A DNA stretch of 64,000 nucleotides from Fibrivirga algicola. Lineage in GTDB: Bacteria; Bacteroidota; Bacteroidia; Cytophagales; Spirosomataceae. Position 1 is the stretch's first letter. Each line of letters opens with the position of its first letter. The stretch lies in NCBI RefSeq assembly GCF_011742925.1, contig NZ_WAEL01000007.1:372001-436000 (forward strand), written 5' to 3'. This document shows positions 10,091 to 19,176 of this stretch, piece by piece. A program made the translations under genes and the position numbers. The notes beneath the pieces were generated by a model. It did no database searches. It had not been told where the DNA came from and saw only the letters and a program-made list of their open reading frames with translations.

Positions 10091-11116
10091 TGACTTTCTT
10101 TTAAGTCGATCTGTAACGGCCTCGAGCCAGATGGACCGGCCTGTGCAGTTCCAGTGCGAATCGCCGAGGGCGTATACAGATTGCCGCTGCTGCCGATAGG
10201 GGGTGAGTACATCGACTACAGGTACGTTCAGGGCTGGGTGCGTTTGTACCCGCTCGATGAGGTGGTTATATGGCTGTCGTGTCGGTTCGAGAATGGTGGC
10301 CTTATTTGGAATGATGGCAAGGATCACATCATCAAAACCGGCTGACTTATAGCGGGTTGCTGCCTCATTGACAGTCCGCACCAGCGACGCGACTTCAGCA
10401 TTTGTCAGGGTAGCTGTTCCTGCGTTCAGCCGTTTGGTCGAATCGGTATCAAGGGCGATAAACAACTGTGTCCCGTCCTGCGAAAGAGCTACGTTCGGAC
10501 TGACTCGGTTAAACCAGGCTAGCGTAACAGCCGCTTTTAATTCCCTGAACCAGAGGAAGAAGGGCTGACTAAACAGAATTGTTTCAAGGCGTTCTTCAAT
10601 TCCATCGGCATGAATCAAGTCGACAAGCTGCTTACCTAATGTCGGTTGAGATAATTCTGGACTGATCGTTTTAGTTGAATCAATAACGACAATAAAGTTC
10701 TGTATAGGACTCGATGAGCCCGCGGCAGCGTGTTCCCGAAAATGCCGTTCAACTGACTCGATCAATAGAATATTGCGAGCCGATGAATCTAACTGAATTG
10801 ATTGTTGCTTTTCCCACTTCACCCGCCGGAAATAAGAAACAGGAAAATCCTGCTTGCTCAATCGTTCCGGTTCCGTAAAGCTGTCGCCAATTACATAGAG
10901 GTGAGTACGGGTCGAATCGTGCGGTACGTTTCTGGGCGGGCAGGGGGAAACGGGGTCTTTAAATTGGGGCAGATTAGACAGGCGGTACAAATCACCGTAT
11001 TTATAGTCATCGGCGATAACCTGTACCTGATACAGCAGGTGCATTACTGGCTGTGAACAGCCCCCAATCCATAGCAGGGAAATAAGCAGTAAAATGGTGT
11101 ACTTGGCAACCTTCAT
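10085..11116 (-). CDS. SGNH/AlgX-like lipoprotein, probable O-acyl transferase partner
   Basis: The protein has 343 aa. Residues 1-20 form a lipoprotein signal ending in the lipobox IGGC (Cys20). YVIGDSFTE (Ser79 in GDS) resembles block I of SGNH hydrolases, and the C-terminal GDSHWNCTGR (Asp319, His321) resembles the DxH block of the AlgX/AlgJ acetyltransferases, which move acetyl groups onto exported polysaccharides. The start overlaps the 3' end of the upstream 901-aa gene by 4 nt, so the two are co-translated. With a membrane acyltransferase 3 elsewhere in the same locus, a role in modifying a surface glycan is likely, though a plain esterase is possible. Family call rests on motifs only. 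Confidence 0.6.
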   Translation of the reverse strand: MKVAKYTILLLISLLWIGGCSQPVMHLLYQVQVIADDYKYGDLYRLSNLPQFKDPVSPCPPRNVPHDSTRTHLYVIGDSFTEPERLSKQDFPVSYFRRVKWEKQQSIQLDSSARNILLIESVERHFREHAAAGSSSPIQNFIVVIDSTKTISPELSQPTLGKQLVDLIHADGIEERLETILFSQPFFLWFRELKAAVTLAWFNRVSPNVALSQDGTQLFIALDTDSTKRLNAGTATLTNAEVASLVRTVNEAATRYKSAGFDDVILAIIPNKATILEPTRQPYNHLIERVQTHPALNVPVVDVLTPYRQQRQSVYALGDSHWNCTGRSIWLEAVTDRLKRKSL

Positions 11117-13818
11117 CGAAGTCGAATCGTGAATAACTGGACGGCTTTTTGGATACTGCTCACAATGTACAACTCGTTCATTTGGGCATCATACTGTAGC
11201 GTAACCGGGAACAGACTGGGAATAGGCCGGTCACCAATACGCTGTCCCTTCAAGGTGTATAGCGTCGTAAAATTACCGGATTTCACGGCCAAAATCTCTA
11301 CGCCGTTACCTAGTCGGTGGTATTGCAGGTGGGTTTCTTCGGGCCGTAGATTACGCAGCTCAAACTGGCGGTTCCCCAGGGCGTCGAGCACCGCTACGTC
11401 GGTGTCTGTAGACCGGAGCAGCACATATCCTGTCTGTTCGGTATCAGGAAACAGCCGGAACTGACCACCCCGCAACGGTCGATACAGTTGCTTGCGGGCG
11501 GCAATCAACCCGTTCGCTTTTAATGAAAGTAATTCACCGTCGGTGGTGATAGTAGCAATGCGATCTTCTGCGGGCAGCCACAAGGCCGGACCCGCGAACT
11601 TTGTACTATCGCCTTGTAAATCAAGAAGTGCCGGAAAACGGGGCGTTTGTAGCAAGCCTTCTTTACCGCCCTGATCTGTCCATCGATTTAGGAATTTGTT
11701 AGTCTGCAAACCCAGGACAGCAGCGGTTTGCCCTTGATTGATCACCTGGAAAGGCAACAGCAGGGGCGAGGGCTTACGGCTCCTGAACAAAGGGATGAGC
11801 AGTTGCTGCCGACGATCTAGCCCATAGATCGACCCGTCTTTATGCGCGATCAATGCCGCTATGTCTGGTAGCTTACTGCTACCGCTGAAACGGGTAATCA
11901 GCGCCGATTCTAGGCCTGGTGGCCGTTTGATCCGCTGAAGTTGTACGGTTCGGTTGCCTAAATCGGCCACGTAGAGTGAACGATCGGTCATGAAGAGGTA
12001 CTGCAACCGGCCGTTATTACGCCAGTCGACGCCAATCACATTACTTCGAATTGGGCCGTCGGTTGTGTCCTGAACAATCTTGTCTTTGTCGGTAGTCAGC
12101 AGAACAAACTGCTGTGCCGAGTTCTGCGCCCAAATCTGCGCCGATGGGTCCGACAACCGGCCAATAACAACAGGCGAGGCAATCAGACTGGCATTGAATG
12201 GTATTCGTTTGCGTAGGAGAAGCTTGTTGAGCACTGTGGTGTCAGCCTGTCGTGTGGTGCGCCCTAGAACAATAGTCGACAAAATATGATCCTTTCCATA
12301 AGCTGCCTGATAGGCCAGATTTTCAACCTGACCAAACGGAAATTCACCGAGTAACGATTGCCAGGTGGTTGGCCAGCGCCGTGTTACTGACAGTCCTGAT
12401 CGATTGAGTTGTGTAAAGGTGGTAAGATGGGCTGGTCGTAAGGTCTGGTTGAGAAGTTGAGCAAGTTTGGCATCGTTACTCCAGACCGCTTTGCTGGTCA
12501 GCTGAGTCAGGTACGTTTGAAGTGCGGCTTCTGAGTTGGCCAGTACAACGTACCTGTCGTGTTGCGTAATCCAGGTTTGAGGAAAGCCGGTAAAGAGATT
12601 AGATAATAAAGTAGCAGGTAATTCACTGATCGACAGTGGTAACAGTTGATGGCCGAGGAACGTACGTGGCGTCCCGGCCCGACTGGCCCCTAGGCGGTAA
12701 GCAATCTTTTGGATACTCTGGCTCAGGGCTCTGACGTCGGTGGCTTCGAGTAACAGGATTTGATTCGTTGCCTCATTACTGGCTTCGGACCGACACAGCA
12801 GCAGATCGCCAGCCAGGGCCGCGTAGAAATCGGGTAGCAGGTTTTCGGACCGTTCGATGCGTTCGCGAAGCCCTTCATTTTCCGTGTCTTTCATGAGCCG
12901 GGCCATTGACTTGCCGAACGAAGGGCTGTCAGATAGTCCGACGTGATAGAGGGTAGCTACGCGTGATGGTATAAGATTACCACTGCGAATTCGATGGGGG
13001 GTCTGACCCGTAAACAGATCAGCAATAGCCTGTCGGTTGCCCACTGCATCAGAGGCAAAACCCAGCCAATGCGTTGGCGAGGCGGAGCGTCTGAATTGCA
13101 GCGTCATGGTCTGGGGCAAGAATACGCGCAACAGCGACCCCGCCGAGGCTTCGGTAGCCACCAATTGGTCTAACGTTTCGGTGTCAACAAATAGCGTAGC
13201 CAGATCGTCTGGCGCATCGGGAAAGGTAATGCCTTTGCCAGGTATGGTCTTCTGTAGGTGCCGGGCCACGTTTTCAGCCAGAACCCCCGACGCACTACCA
13301 ATCAGGCAGTTATGATACAGGAGAAAAAAACCGTACGATTGATTGGTCAGATCGCGCAGGTTGTAGATCGTCTGCCCCTCATACTGACGGCTTAACACCC
13401 GAAACCGGTTCGGATCAGGTTGCTGAAGCTGCTCGAGAAGTTGCTGATCGTTGTTGACAGGTACGTAAAAAACGAAATCAAGCACATCACGGGTGACCGG
13501 GTGCAGGGAGTACCGAATCAGTTTTCGATGTAGAAACCGGGCGGCACCGCTCGAATCGAGGCTGGTACCAACAATTCGTTGAAGCCGGTTGGCAGCGGTT
13601 GCGAAAAGGGGGAGCTGACGAATCGATAAGCCCTGTGGAGCCGTGTTCGTCAAGGGAACCGCACCGCGTTGGAGTTCACGGCTTTCAATAATCAGCAGCG
13701 CATCGGCTGGCACGTAGCGGGCAATGGATTGCTGACTGTCGGCCCAATACTGATAACCAAACCAGCCCAGCAACGCCAGCACGGCGCTACCAAGGAGCCA
13801 CCAGACGGGTCGTTTCAT
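11113..13818 (-). CDS. Membrane-anchored 901-aa protein of unknown function (DUF3352-like N-terminal half)
   Basis: Residues 5-24 form one membrane segment (WWLLGSAVLALLGWFGYQYW), so most of the protein is probably periplasmic. The segment after it, ARYVPADALLIIESREL, and the following 500 residues resemble the DUF3352 family, seen as large anchored proteins in several phyla. The last 350 residues contain repeated strand-turn units (NGRLQYLFMTDRSLYVADLGN, KDGSIYGLDRRQQLL, DRIATITTDGELLSL) that look like a beta-propeller. There are no catalytic motifs that I recognise. It overlaps the SGNH lipoprotein gene by 4 nt, so the two products probably work together. A strong hairpin lies between this gene and the upstream mutase gene. 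Confidence 0.7.
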   Translation of the reverse strand: MKRPVWWLLGSAVLALLGWFGYQYWADSQQSIARYVPADALLIIESRELQRGAVPLTNTAPQGLSIRQLPLFATAANRLQRIVGTSLDSSGAARFLHRKLIRYSLHPVTRDVLDFVFYVPVNNDQQLLEQLQQPDPNRFRVLSRQYEGQTIYNLRDLTNQSYGFFLLYHNCLIGSASGVLAENVARHLQKTIPGKGITFPDAPDDLATLFVDTETLDQLVATEASAGSLLRVFLPQTMTLQFRRSASPTHWLGFASDAVGNRQAIADLFTGQTPHRIRSGNLIPSRVATLYHVGLSDSPSFGKSMARLMKDTENEGLRERIERSENLLPDFYAALAGDLLLCRSEASNEATNQILLLEATDVRALSQSIQKIAYRLGASRAGTPRTFLGHQLLPLSISELPATLLSNLFTGFPQTWITQHDRYVVLANSEAALQTYLTQLTSKAVWSNDAKLAQLLNQTLRPAHLTTFTQLNRSGLSVTRRWPTTWQSLLGEFPFGQVENLAYQAAYGKDHILSTIVLGRTTRQADTTVLNKLLLRKRIPFNASLIASPVVIGRLSDPSAQIWAQNSAQQFVLLTTDKDKIVQDTTDGPIRSNVIGVDWRNNGRLQYLFMTDRSLYVADLGNRTVQLQRIKRPPGLESALITRFSGSSKLPDIAALIAHKDGSIYGLDRRQQLLIPLFRSRKPSPLLLPFQVINQGQTAAVLGLQTNKFLNRWTDQGGKEGLLQTPRFPALLDLQGDSTKFAGPALWLPAEDRIATITTDGELLSLKANGLIAARKQLYRPLRGGQFRLFPDTEQTGYVLLRSTDTDVAVLDALGNRQFELRNLRPEETHLQYHRLGNGVEILAVKSGNFTTLYTLKGQRIGDRPIPSLFPVTLQYDAQMNELYIVSSIQKAVQLFTIRLR

Positions 13819-13838
13819 TGCGCAGGGTTAGTCATAAA

Positions 13839-13871
13839 AGGTGGTTGGCTACACGAGGTAGCCAACCACCT
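13839..13871 (-). terminator. Perfect 14-bp hairpin between the mutase gene and the 901-aa gene
   Basis: AGGTGGTTGGCTAC (13839-13852) pairs perfectly with 13858-13871 around a 5-nt loop. On the minus strand it is followed by TTTTATG. It should end or attenuate transcription from the mutase gene just 20 nt before the next start codon. Confidence 0.65.
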
Positions 13872-13880
13872 GAAAAATAG

Positions 13881-15272
13881 TTATTTACCCCACATGGCGT
13901 TAGCCGTTTCTGGGAAGAAGAGCGTCAATTCAGGTACGTCGGTAACAACCCGGTTAGCCCATTCAACACCCTGCATCAGGGAGTGATCCTGGTTACTAAC
14001 CTCATATTTCCAGGCACCGAACCGACCACGTGATTTAATGCCAAACGGCTCCAGAGCGGGCAGAACGGCTTTCAGAATGCCGTCGCGCTCAACTGAAGGC
14101 GTTGGGTAACCGTAGTCGAAAGCCTTGTGGAACGTAGATACTACATCGTCGGCCGACTCGATCAACTGATCTTCGATGAGGGCCTGGATCGTATCGGCAA
14201 TCAGGGTTTCGCGGTTTACCGGCTTAGCCGACGATTCGCTCGTTTCGGTCATCAGTGACCAGTACTGCTCGGCGTCGGGTACGTTGTTTGGACTGTAATT
14301 CGAGAAAACCGTCACCCGGTAATACGGGCTATTTGATTCCGGGAAGTACATCCAGCACATGGTCTCCAGGCTTTTCTTTGGCTTGCCTTTCAGCCCAATA
14401 CCCACCACATTGGTCGATGAGTGTTTCAGCCCCTGAGCTGTCTCAACGATCTGTGCATCAAGACCTTCAACTTTACGGGTGAAGATGTCGAGCGGTACCG
14501 TACTGAGTAGGTGATCATACGTGATTGTCTCGCCGCTGGCCAGAACAATCTTCTTCTCCGGACCTACGACCTTTTCTACTGTAGCGTTGAGTTTGATCTT
14601 GTCGCGACCAACCAGGTTACCCACTGATTCCCAGATACCGCCCGTACCACCGTGTTTGGGGAACTGGAACGTACTGTTGGGACCCCATGAGAAATCGTCC
14701 TGATCGAACAAGATGTTTTTGGTGACCCGGCCCAGATCGGTTACGGCAACGCGTTCACCAACCCAAACGGCGTTCATCTCTTCCGTTGGATACGCCCAAA
14801 CTTTGAAGTTATAGGGGAACATGAACGTTTCGGCCAAACCGGGACCAAACGTTTGCAGAATCCACTCGCGGAAGTTTTTCGGCTTATTATTCGTCGGATT
14901 CTTATACACGTGGATAATCCCTTCGAGGCATTTCCACATGGTATCGGTCGTCAGGTACTTGATGTTGTTCTGAAACGGATACGGCACGAACCGGTTTTCG
15001 ATCCATACCCACGATTCACGCTGGTGTTTAAGCCAGCCATCTTCGCCTAACGCCTTCAGCATTAGATCGTCGAAATATTTGTAGTGCGAAAACTGCACGT
15101 GGCCGCCCACGTCCCAGGTAAAGCCTTTTTCATCGACGAAGCTTTTTGATAGGCCTCCGATCCGATTTTCTTTTTCCAGGACGACAAAATCAGTGACGCC
15201 CAATTCGTTGAGTCTGTAAGCGGCACCCAAACCCGTAGGTCCAGAGCCGATTATTACGTATTTAGTGTGCAT
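13881..15272 (-). CDS. glf: UDP-galactopyranose mutase, eukaryotic-like type
   Basis: The 463-aa flavoprotein would convert UDP-galactopyranose to UDP-galactofuranose in the cytoplasm. The FAD motif IIGSGPTGLGAAYRLNELG is at 7-25. The protein then follows the fungal and protozoan mutase pattern closely rather than the shorter bacterial Glf: GGHVQFSHYKYFDD (56-69, with His58 as the flexible-loop His), YPFQNN (98-103), FMFPYNFKVWAYP (150-162), GERV (Arg174, diphosphate-binding Arg), HGGTGGIW, YYRVTVFSNYSP (second substrate Arg), and the late GRFGAWKYEVSNQDHSLM. Databases often label such proteins only as amine oxidase or NAD(P)-binding. It follows the GT2 gene by 50 bp in a glycan locus, which supports a glycan role. 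The comparison with eukaryotic enzymes is from memory of their motifs. Confidence 0.82.
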   Translation of the reverse strand: MHTKYVIIGSGPTGLGAAYRLNELGVTDFVVLEKENRIGGLSKSFVDEKGFTWDVGGHVQFSHYKYFDDLMLKALGEDGWLKHQRESWVWIENRFVPYPFQNNIKYLTTDTMWKCLEGIIHVYKNPTNNKPKNFREWILQTFGPGLAETFMFPYNFKVWAYPTEEMNAVWVGERVAVTDLGRVTKNILFDQDDFSWGPNSTFQFPKHGGTGGIWESVGNLVGRDKIKLNATVEKVVGPEKKIVLASGETITYDHLLSTVPLDIFTRKVEGLDAQIVETAQGLKHSSTNVVGIGLKGKPKKSLETMCWMYFPESNSPYYRVTVFSNYSPNNVPDAEQYWSLMTETSESSAKPVNRETLIADTIQALIEDQLIESADDVVSTFHKAFDYGYPTPSVERDGILKAVLPALEPFGIKSRGRFGAWKYEVSNQDHSLMQGVEWANRVVTDVPELTLFFPETANAMWGK

Positions 15273-15322
15273 TTGAGAGAATAAATAAAACGAATCGACA
15301 ACGGAAAAGTCGTTGTAGTGAC

Positions 15323-16084
15323 TTAGTGTAAAACGGGCTCAGGCTTACGCAGGGCCGCTACTTTATCGCTCAGATCGAGGCGGAACTGAGCTAATTCTTT
15401 AAAGCTTTGCATACAGACTTTCAGCAGTTTCCATTTTAGAATGGATACCGTACCTGTAAGCCGTTCTTTATGCGTAATCGGGATATTGAAGAGGTTGTTG
15501 CCAGCTTTACGAGCCATCACGGCCAGAAAGATATTGGGGGCAAAGGGCGTTGGGGTCGGCAGTTGGGCAAGTAGTCGCTTTAGGTAACTGCCTTGAATAA
15601 GCCGGAACGGAATGTTACTGTCCTTTATATACGTACCGTAAATGAGGAAAATGCTTAGCCGTAGAATCCGGGTGATAACAAGGCGGGCAAAAGCATCGTA
15701 GCGTACTTCGCGGCAACCCAAAATGAAAGGCGACTCATGGCGTTTGGCCCATAGCTTCATGAAGTCATCGGTAACAAACTGGTCATCGCTGTCCGTTTGA
15801 AATACGTACTCGGAATCAATAGCCACTGACTGCCGATACGCATTGACCACCGCGTTTCCATGCCCCCCGTTTGGCTGATGGACGACAATCAGTTTAGGAT
15901 AGTTCGGTTTTATCCGGTCTAGTATAGCGCCGGTTTTATCCTTTGAGCCATCATTTACGACGATCAGCCGGGTGGTTTCCGTTGGGAACTGCTGGTCTAA
16001 TAAGCTTGTCCACAGATTTACAACGTCTTCAATACAGGCTTCCTCGTTGTAGGCCGGCATGACAATCGATAACAATACGCTCAT
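15323..16084 (-). CDS. GT2 glycosyltransferase, polyprenyl-phosphate sugar synthase-like
   Basis: The chosen ATG at 16084 gives 253 aa beginning MSVLLSIVMPAYNEEACIED, the usual GT2 start; an upstream in-frame start at 16189 would add 35 residues that do not look like a family N-terminus. Motifs: PAYNEE and VVNDGSKDKT (nucleotide binding), GGHGNAVVNAY, and QTDSDDQF for the metal-binding Asp group. The segment DSNIPFRLIQGSYL resembles dolichyl/polyprenyl-phosphate sugar synthases. There is no long C-terminal pair of membrane helices, but residues 150-170 are hydrophobic. It may load a sugar, perhaps Galf made by the mutase next to it, onto a lipid carrier for the GT-C enzymes upstream. Donor sugar and acceptor are inferred. 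Confidence 0.82.
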   Translation of the reverse strand: MSVLLSIVMPAYNEEACIEDVVNLWTSLLDQQFPTETTRLIVVNDGSKDKTGAILDRIKPNYPKLIVVHQPNGGHGNAVVNAYRQSVAIDSEYVFQTDSDDQFVTDDFMKLWAKRHESPFILGCREVRYDAFARLVITRILRLSIFLIYGTYIKDSNIPFRLIQGSYLKRLLAQLPTPTPFAPNIFLAVMARKAGNNLFNIPITHKERLTGTVSILKWKLLKVCMQSFKELAQFRLDLSDKVAALRKPEPVLH

Positions 16085-16219
16085 GTAATTTAGTTGGTCA
16101 ATGGGGGCTGAATGATGGAAACAGCGTATAAGGGTCTCTTGATAGATAACTACACAAAGATAGGTATTTGTTCGACCCGGTCTTCTCACTGGCCTACTCG
16201 GTTAGGGAGTGGCCCCATA

Positions 16220-17383
16220 TTAATAGGCAAAGCGGTCTTTTAACTTGTTAACTGGCTTTTCAATCAGGTACCAGGATACAGATGCCAGGCCGATGGTAAG
16301 CGCTAAAATATAGACGAACTGGAAAGCAAACGAACTGCCGAAGACCGGAACCCAACTGGTAATTTTCCCCCATGTCCGCAATACAATATGAGTAGGTGGG
16401 GTATGATAGGCATTGTAGATAAAGTTATGATACAAGTACAATCCGTAGCTGATCTGCCCCAGATATTGGCTGGCTGGGTGTTCCAAAACCGTTTTCATCG
16501 GCCCCTTAAAGCCAATAATGGCTTTACCGATCAGGAAGAAACCAATAAGCGAGGCGGTTAGCCGTTCCCACACATGCGTATACACGTTGAAGGTGTGATC
16601 TACCTGTGGATGGGCGGCCGCATAGGACTTAGATGCCCATACGACCAGTGCAAACAAGGCAATGCTGCCCAGCAAGCCTACCGATGAGTTGAACAACGAT
16701 TCGAATCGCTCTTTGTGATACAACCAGAGCCAGGCCATTGCCAAACCCAAACCAAACGAATCGAGACAGGTAGGCATGGAGACGTACCCAATAAACCACG
16801 GTTTGCCATGTAGTAGTAAACCGTATCGGAGGGCGATGCTACCTACCAGCATAAGCAGTGCCGTTGGCATCACCCACGAGCGGGGAATCAGAAACAGCAG
16901 CAGAGGCATAAATAAATAGACCTGTTCTTCAACGGCCAGTGACCAGAGGTGGTCAACGGTACCCATCCAGGTGGCGTATTTGGCAATGTAGATGTTGCTG
17001 GCGTAGAGCGCGAGCCACCCGATGGTCCGGCGAACAGGTGGCTCGTTCAGCAGATACAGGAGAAACAGGGTAAGGTAGTAGATCGGGAAAATCCGTAGAG
17101 TCCGCCGGATATAGAACGTCTTAAGGTAGCCCCCCAGGGAGTTTGTTTTGGGCTCGGGCAGCTTGTCTTTCCCGGCCAGTAAGATACGCGAAATGAGAAA
17201 ACCACTTAGAACAAAAAAGATGGTTACGCCTAATGAGCCAAGTGGAAAAGTTATGGCGGCCGGTAGTCGTTCAGCGGTCCAGTGATCAACCAGAACAAGA
17301 GCTACGGCAAGGAACCGGACACCATCTAATTGGGTGAGGTGGCCAAGAGCAGCACGGGTCGCTGGTTTTTGAGTAGGGGTCAT
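16220..17383 (-). CDS. Acyltransferase 3 family membrane protein
   Basis: The 387-aa integral membrane protein belongs to the OafA/YrhL acyltransferase 3 family. LTQLDGVRFLAVALVLVDHW (residues 16-35) carries the conserved Arg23 and His34 used in acyl transfer, and GVTIFFVLSGFLISRILL is the second family signature. About ten hydrophobic segments follow; HLWSLAVEEQVYLFMPLLL is the third signature. These enzymes O-acylate surface polysaccharides, lipids or peptidoglycan, passing acyl groups from the cytoplasm outward. It has no fused SGNH domain, so the separate SGNH lipoprotein in the same locus may complete the transfer. It sits 13 nt after the upstream GT-C-like gene and 135 nt before the GT2 gene. 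Confidence 0.93.
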   Translation of the reverse strand: MTPTQKPATRAALGHLTQLDGVRFLAVALVLVDHWTAERLPAAITFPLGSLGVTIFFVLSGFLISRILLAGKDKLPEPKTNSLGGYLKTFYIRRTLRIFPIYYLTLFLLYLLNEPPVRRTIGWLALYASNIYIAKYATWMGTVDHLWSLAVEEQVYLFMPLLLFLIPRSWVMPTALLMLVGSIALRYGLLLHGKPWFIGYVSMPTCLDSFGLGLAMAWLWLYHKERFESLFNSSVGLLGSIALFALVVWASKSYAAAHPQVDHTFNVYTHVWERLTASLIGFFLIGKAIIGFKGPMKTVLEHPASQYLGQISYGLYLYHNFIYNAYHTPPTHIVLRTWGKITSWVPVFGSSFAFQFVYILALTIGLASVSWYLIEKPVNKLKDRFAY

Positions 17384-17396
17384 AACGTTTGCTGAT

Positions 17397-19163
17397 CTAC
17401 CAGTTTTTGGCTGGGCCAGTTACAAGTTGGTGAGGAGCCGCCGTAAGCAGCTGGTTGGTTGGTCTGATAACGCCCTGCGGCTGCGCTGCGCTATAGAGGA
17501 CCACAGCGACCTGATACGTACCCGCATCGATTTCATTTGTTGGAATCACAACCTCGATTGGCTGGTTCTCCGGGTAGAGTGGAAGCAAATTAAGCAGTAC
17601 GCGCCAATGGCGGCGCGGTGCCGGTAGGGCGGCAAACAGGTAGGTACGTTTGGCCGAGCGAAGTACCACGTGTAGCCCTGCATCGGGCTGAGTCAGGGAG
17701 GGCACAAGGCCTTTCGCCAGTACATCGTCGCCAAGCCTGATCCGGTACGACTGCTCTGTTTTGTAAAGCGAATCGATAGGAAAGGGTACGCCCTGAACGG
17801 CTGTAAAAAAGCGCGCCAGTGACGCATCATAAAAAGCCGGTGCATTATCGATCAGCCGACGGGTTGTGGCATCGATTGTCGAGACGGGTGTAGTAGTTGT
17901 GTAAGTCCAGTTGTACTGACCGGTCAGCAGCATTTTACGGAGAGCGATGCTCTCGTGTGTATTGAGTCGAAAGGCACTCCACCATAGGATACCACTACCA
18001 AAAAGGCCAATCAGGGCAGCGGTCCACGCCATTTTTAAGGAAACCGGCCGTTTTATATAATAAGCTGATAGCCAGTAGGAATATGTTAAAGCTAACAGTG
18101 TTAGGGAGTAAATCCTGTATCGGCTTGTGAGCAATGTGTCGCGGCCGTAGCCAAACCGGCCCCACACCACAACGAAGGCCGTGCCGACCATGAATGCAAC
18201 GGCCCCCAGACCAAATGCCTGTAAGGGTGTCCAACTGGTTTTTGTTCTAAAAGCTGTCAGTGAGCGACTGAAAATGAAAGCCCAATACAGCAGCAGAACA
18301 CCACCAAGCAGCATGCTGAGACCGTACGGATTAGTGATTGGCAAGGCCTCAACGGCGGCACCTAAAAAGGCCAGACAGCCGCCCACCAGCTCAAGAATAC
18401 TTCCCCTTGTTGCCGGGTGGGTGGTGGGTTGCACATAGTCACCAAAGTACACGGCGATAAGGATCAGGGCGGCAATCCCCCAGGGGAGTAACAGGGAAAA
18501 CCGGCGCTGTGCGAGTAGCAGGACAAACCCGATTGGCCAGACTAAAAACCCATTGCCACTGACGAGTGTAGCCACTATGGCCAGACCAATTGCCCACCCG
18601 ATTTTAGGCTGGTGCGTCAAGACATACAAACAAGTCAGTGACCAGACAACGATTGAGAAATTCTGGATAGATGACAGGGCCCAGTAGAGGTTTTCCCACT
18701 GCGCCAGTGTGATGATAAACAGCGCTACGGGTGGCAGAAATAAATACCACTGCTTGCTGTAGCGTCTCAAAAACAGGCCAAATAGGGCGACCAGCGCGAG
18801 GAGGCTTAGGTCTCCATAGACCATCAGCCGCTTAAAACTCAGCTTGCCAAACAGCGTATAATCGGCCCAGGTCAGCAATCGGTCATAAGCAATACGGTGT
18901 TCGTTATGTTGTTTAACCACCTGCCTGAACCAGCCTAGAGGCGCTGTCTCTTGTTCGAGCGCAATTAGAAACGCTTTGAGCGCATGATCATCCCACTTGG
19001 GTACGTTGACGGCCATAGTCGTCCAGGCCCAGATGAGGACCGCGATGGGCCCAACGGTGAACAGCACTGCGTACACCCAGCCAACCCATTCAGTAGAACT
19101 GCTAGGTGTGGACAGGCGCGTATGAGCTGGTTGCTGGGGGGTATGGCTCTGGGTAAACGACAT
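17397..19163 (-). CDS. Polytopic membrane protein, GT-C-like glycosyltransferase candidate
   Basis: From ATG 19163 the product is 588 aa; a start at 19208 would overlap the upstream gene. About eleven hydrophobic segments span residues 27-410, and the C-terminal 190 residues form a soluble, probably periplasmic domain. VPKWDDHALKAF just after the first membrane segment (Asp58-Asp59) has the acidic pair found in the first periplasmic loop of GT-C enzymes that use lipid-linked sugars. No closer family was recognised. It lies 13 nt downstream of the GT39-like gene and 13 nt upstream of the acyltransferase gene, so all three are almost surely co-transcribed. Function in transferring a lipid-linked sugar outside the membrane is inferred. 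Confidence 0.6.
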   Translation of the reverse strand: MSFTQSHTPQQPAHTRLSTPSSSTEWVGWVYAVLFTVGPIAVLIWAWTTMAVNVPKWDDHALKAFLIALEQETAPLGWFRQVVKQHNEHRIAYDRLLTWADYTLFGKLSFKRLMVYGDLSLLALVALFGLFLRRYSKQWYLFLPPVALFIITLAQWENLYWALSSIQNFSIVVWSLTCLYVLTHQPKIGWAIGLAIVATLVSGNGFLVWPIGFVLLLAQRRFSLLLPWGIAALILIAVYFGDYVQPTTHPATRGSILELVGGCLAFLGAAVEALPITNPYGLSMLLGGVLLLYWAFIFSRSLTAFRTKTSWTPLQAFGLGAVAFMVGTAFVVVWGRFGYGRDTLLTSRYRIYSLTLLALTYSYWLSAYYIKRPVSLKMAWTAALIGLFGSGILWWSAFRLNTHESIALRKMLLTGQYNWTYTTTTPVSTIDATTRRLIDNAPAFYDASLARFFTAVQGVPFPIDSLYKTEQSYRIRLGDDVLAKGLVPSLTQPDAGLHVVLRSAKRTYLFAALPAPRRHWRVLLNLLPLYPENQPIEVVIPTNEIDAGTYQVAVVLYSAAQPQGVIRPTNQLLTAAPHQLVTGPAKNW

Positions 19164-19176
19164 ATGACTCGTGGCC

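Noticed and set aside
13881-15272. Protoporphyrinogen oxidase or generic amine oxidase
   Set aside because: The mutase-specific blocks along the whole length fit UDP-galactopyranose mutase better than these relatives.
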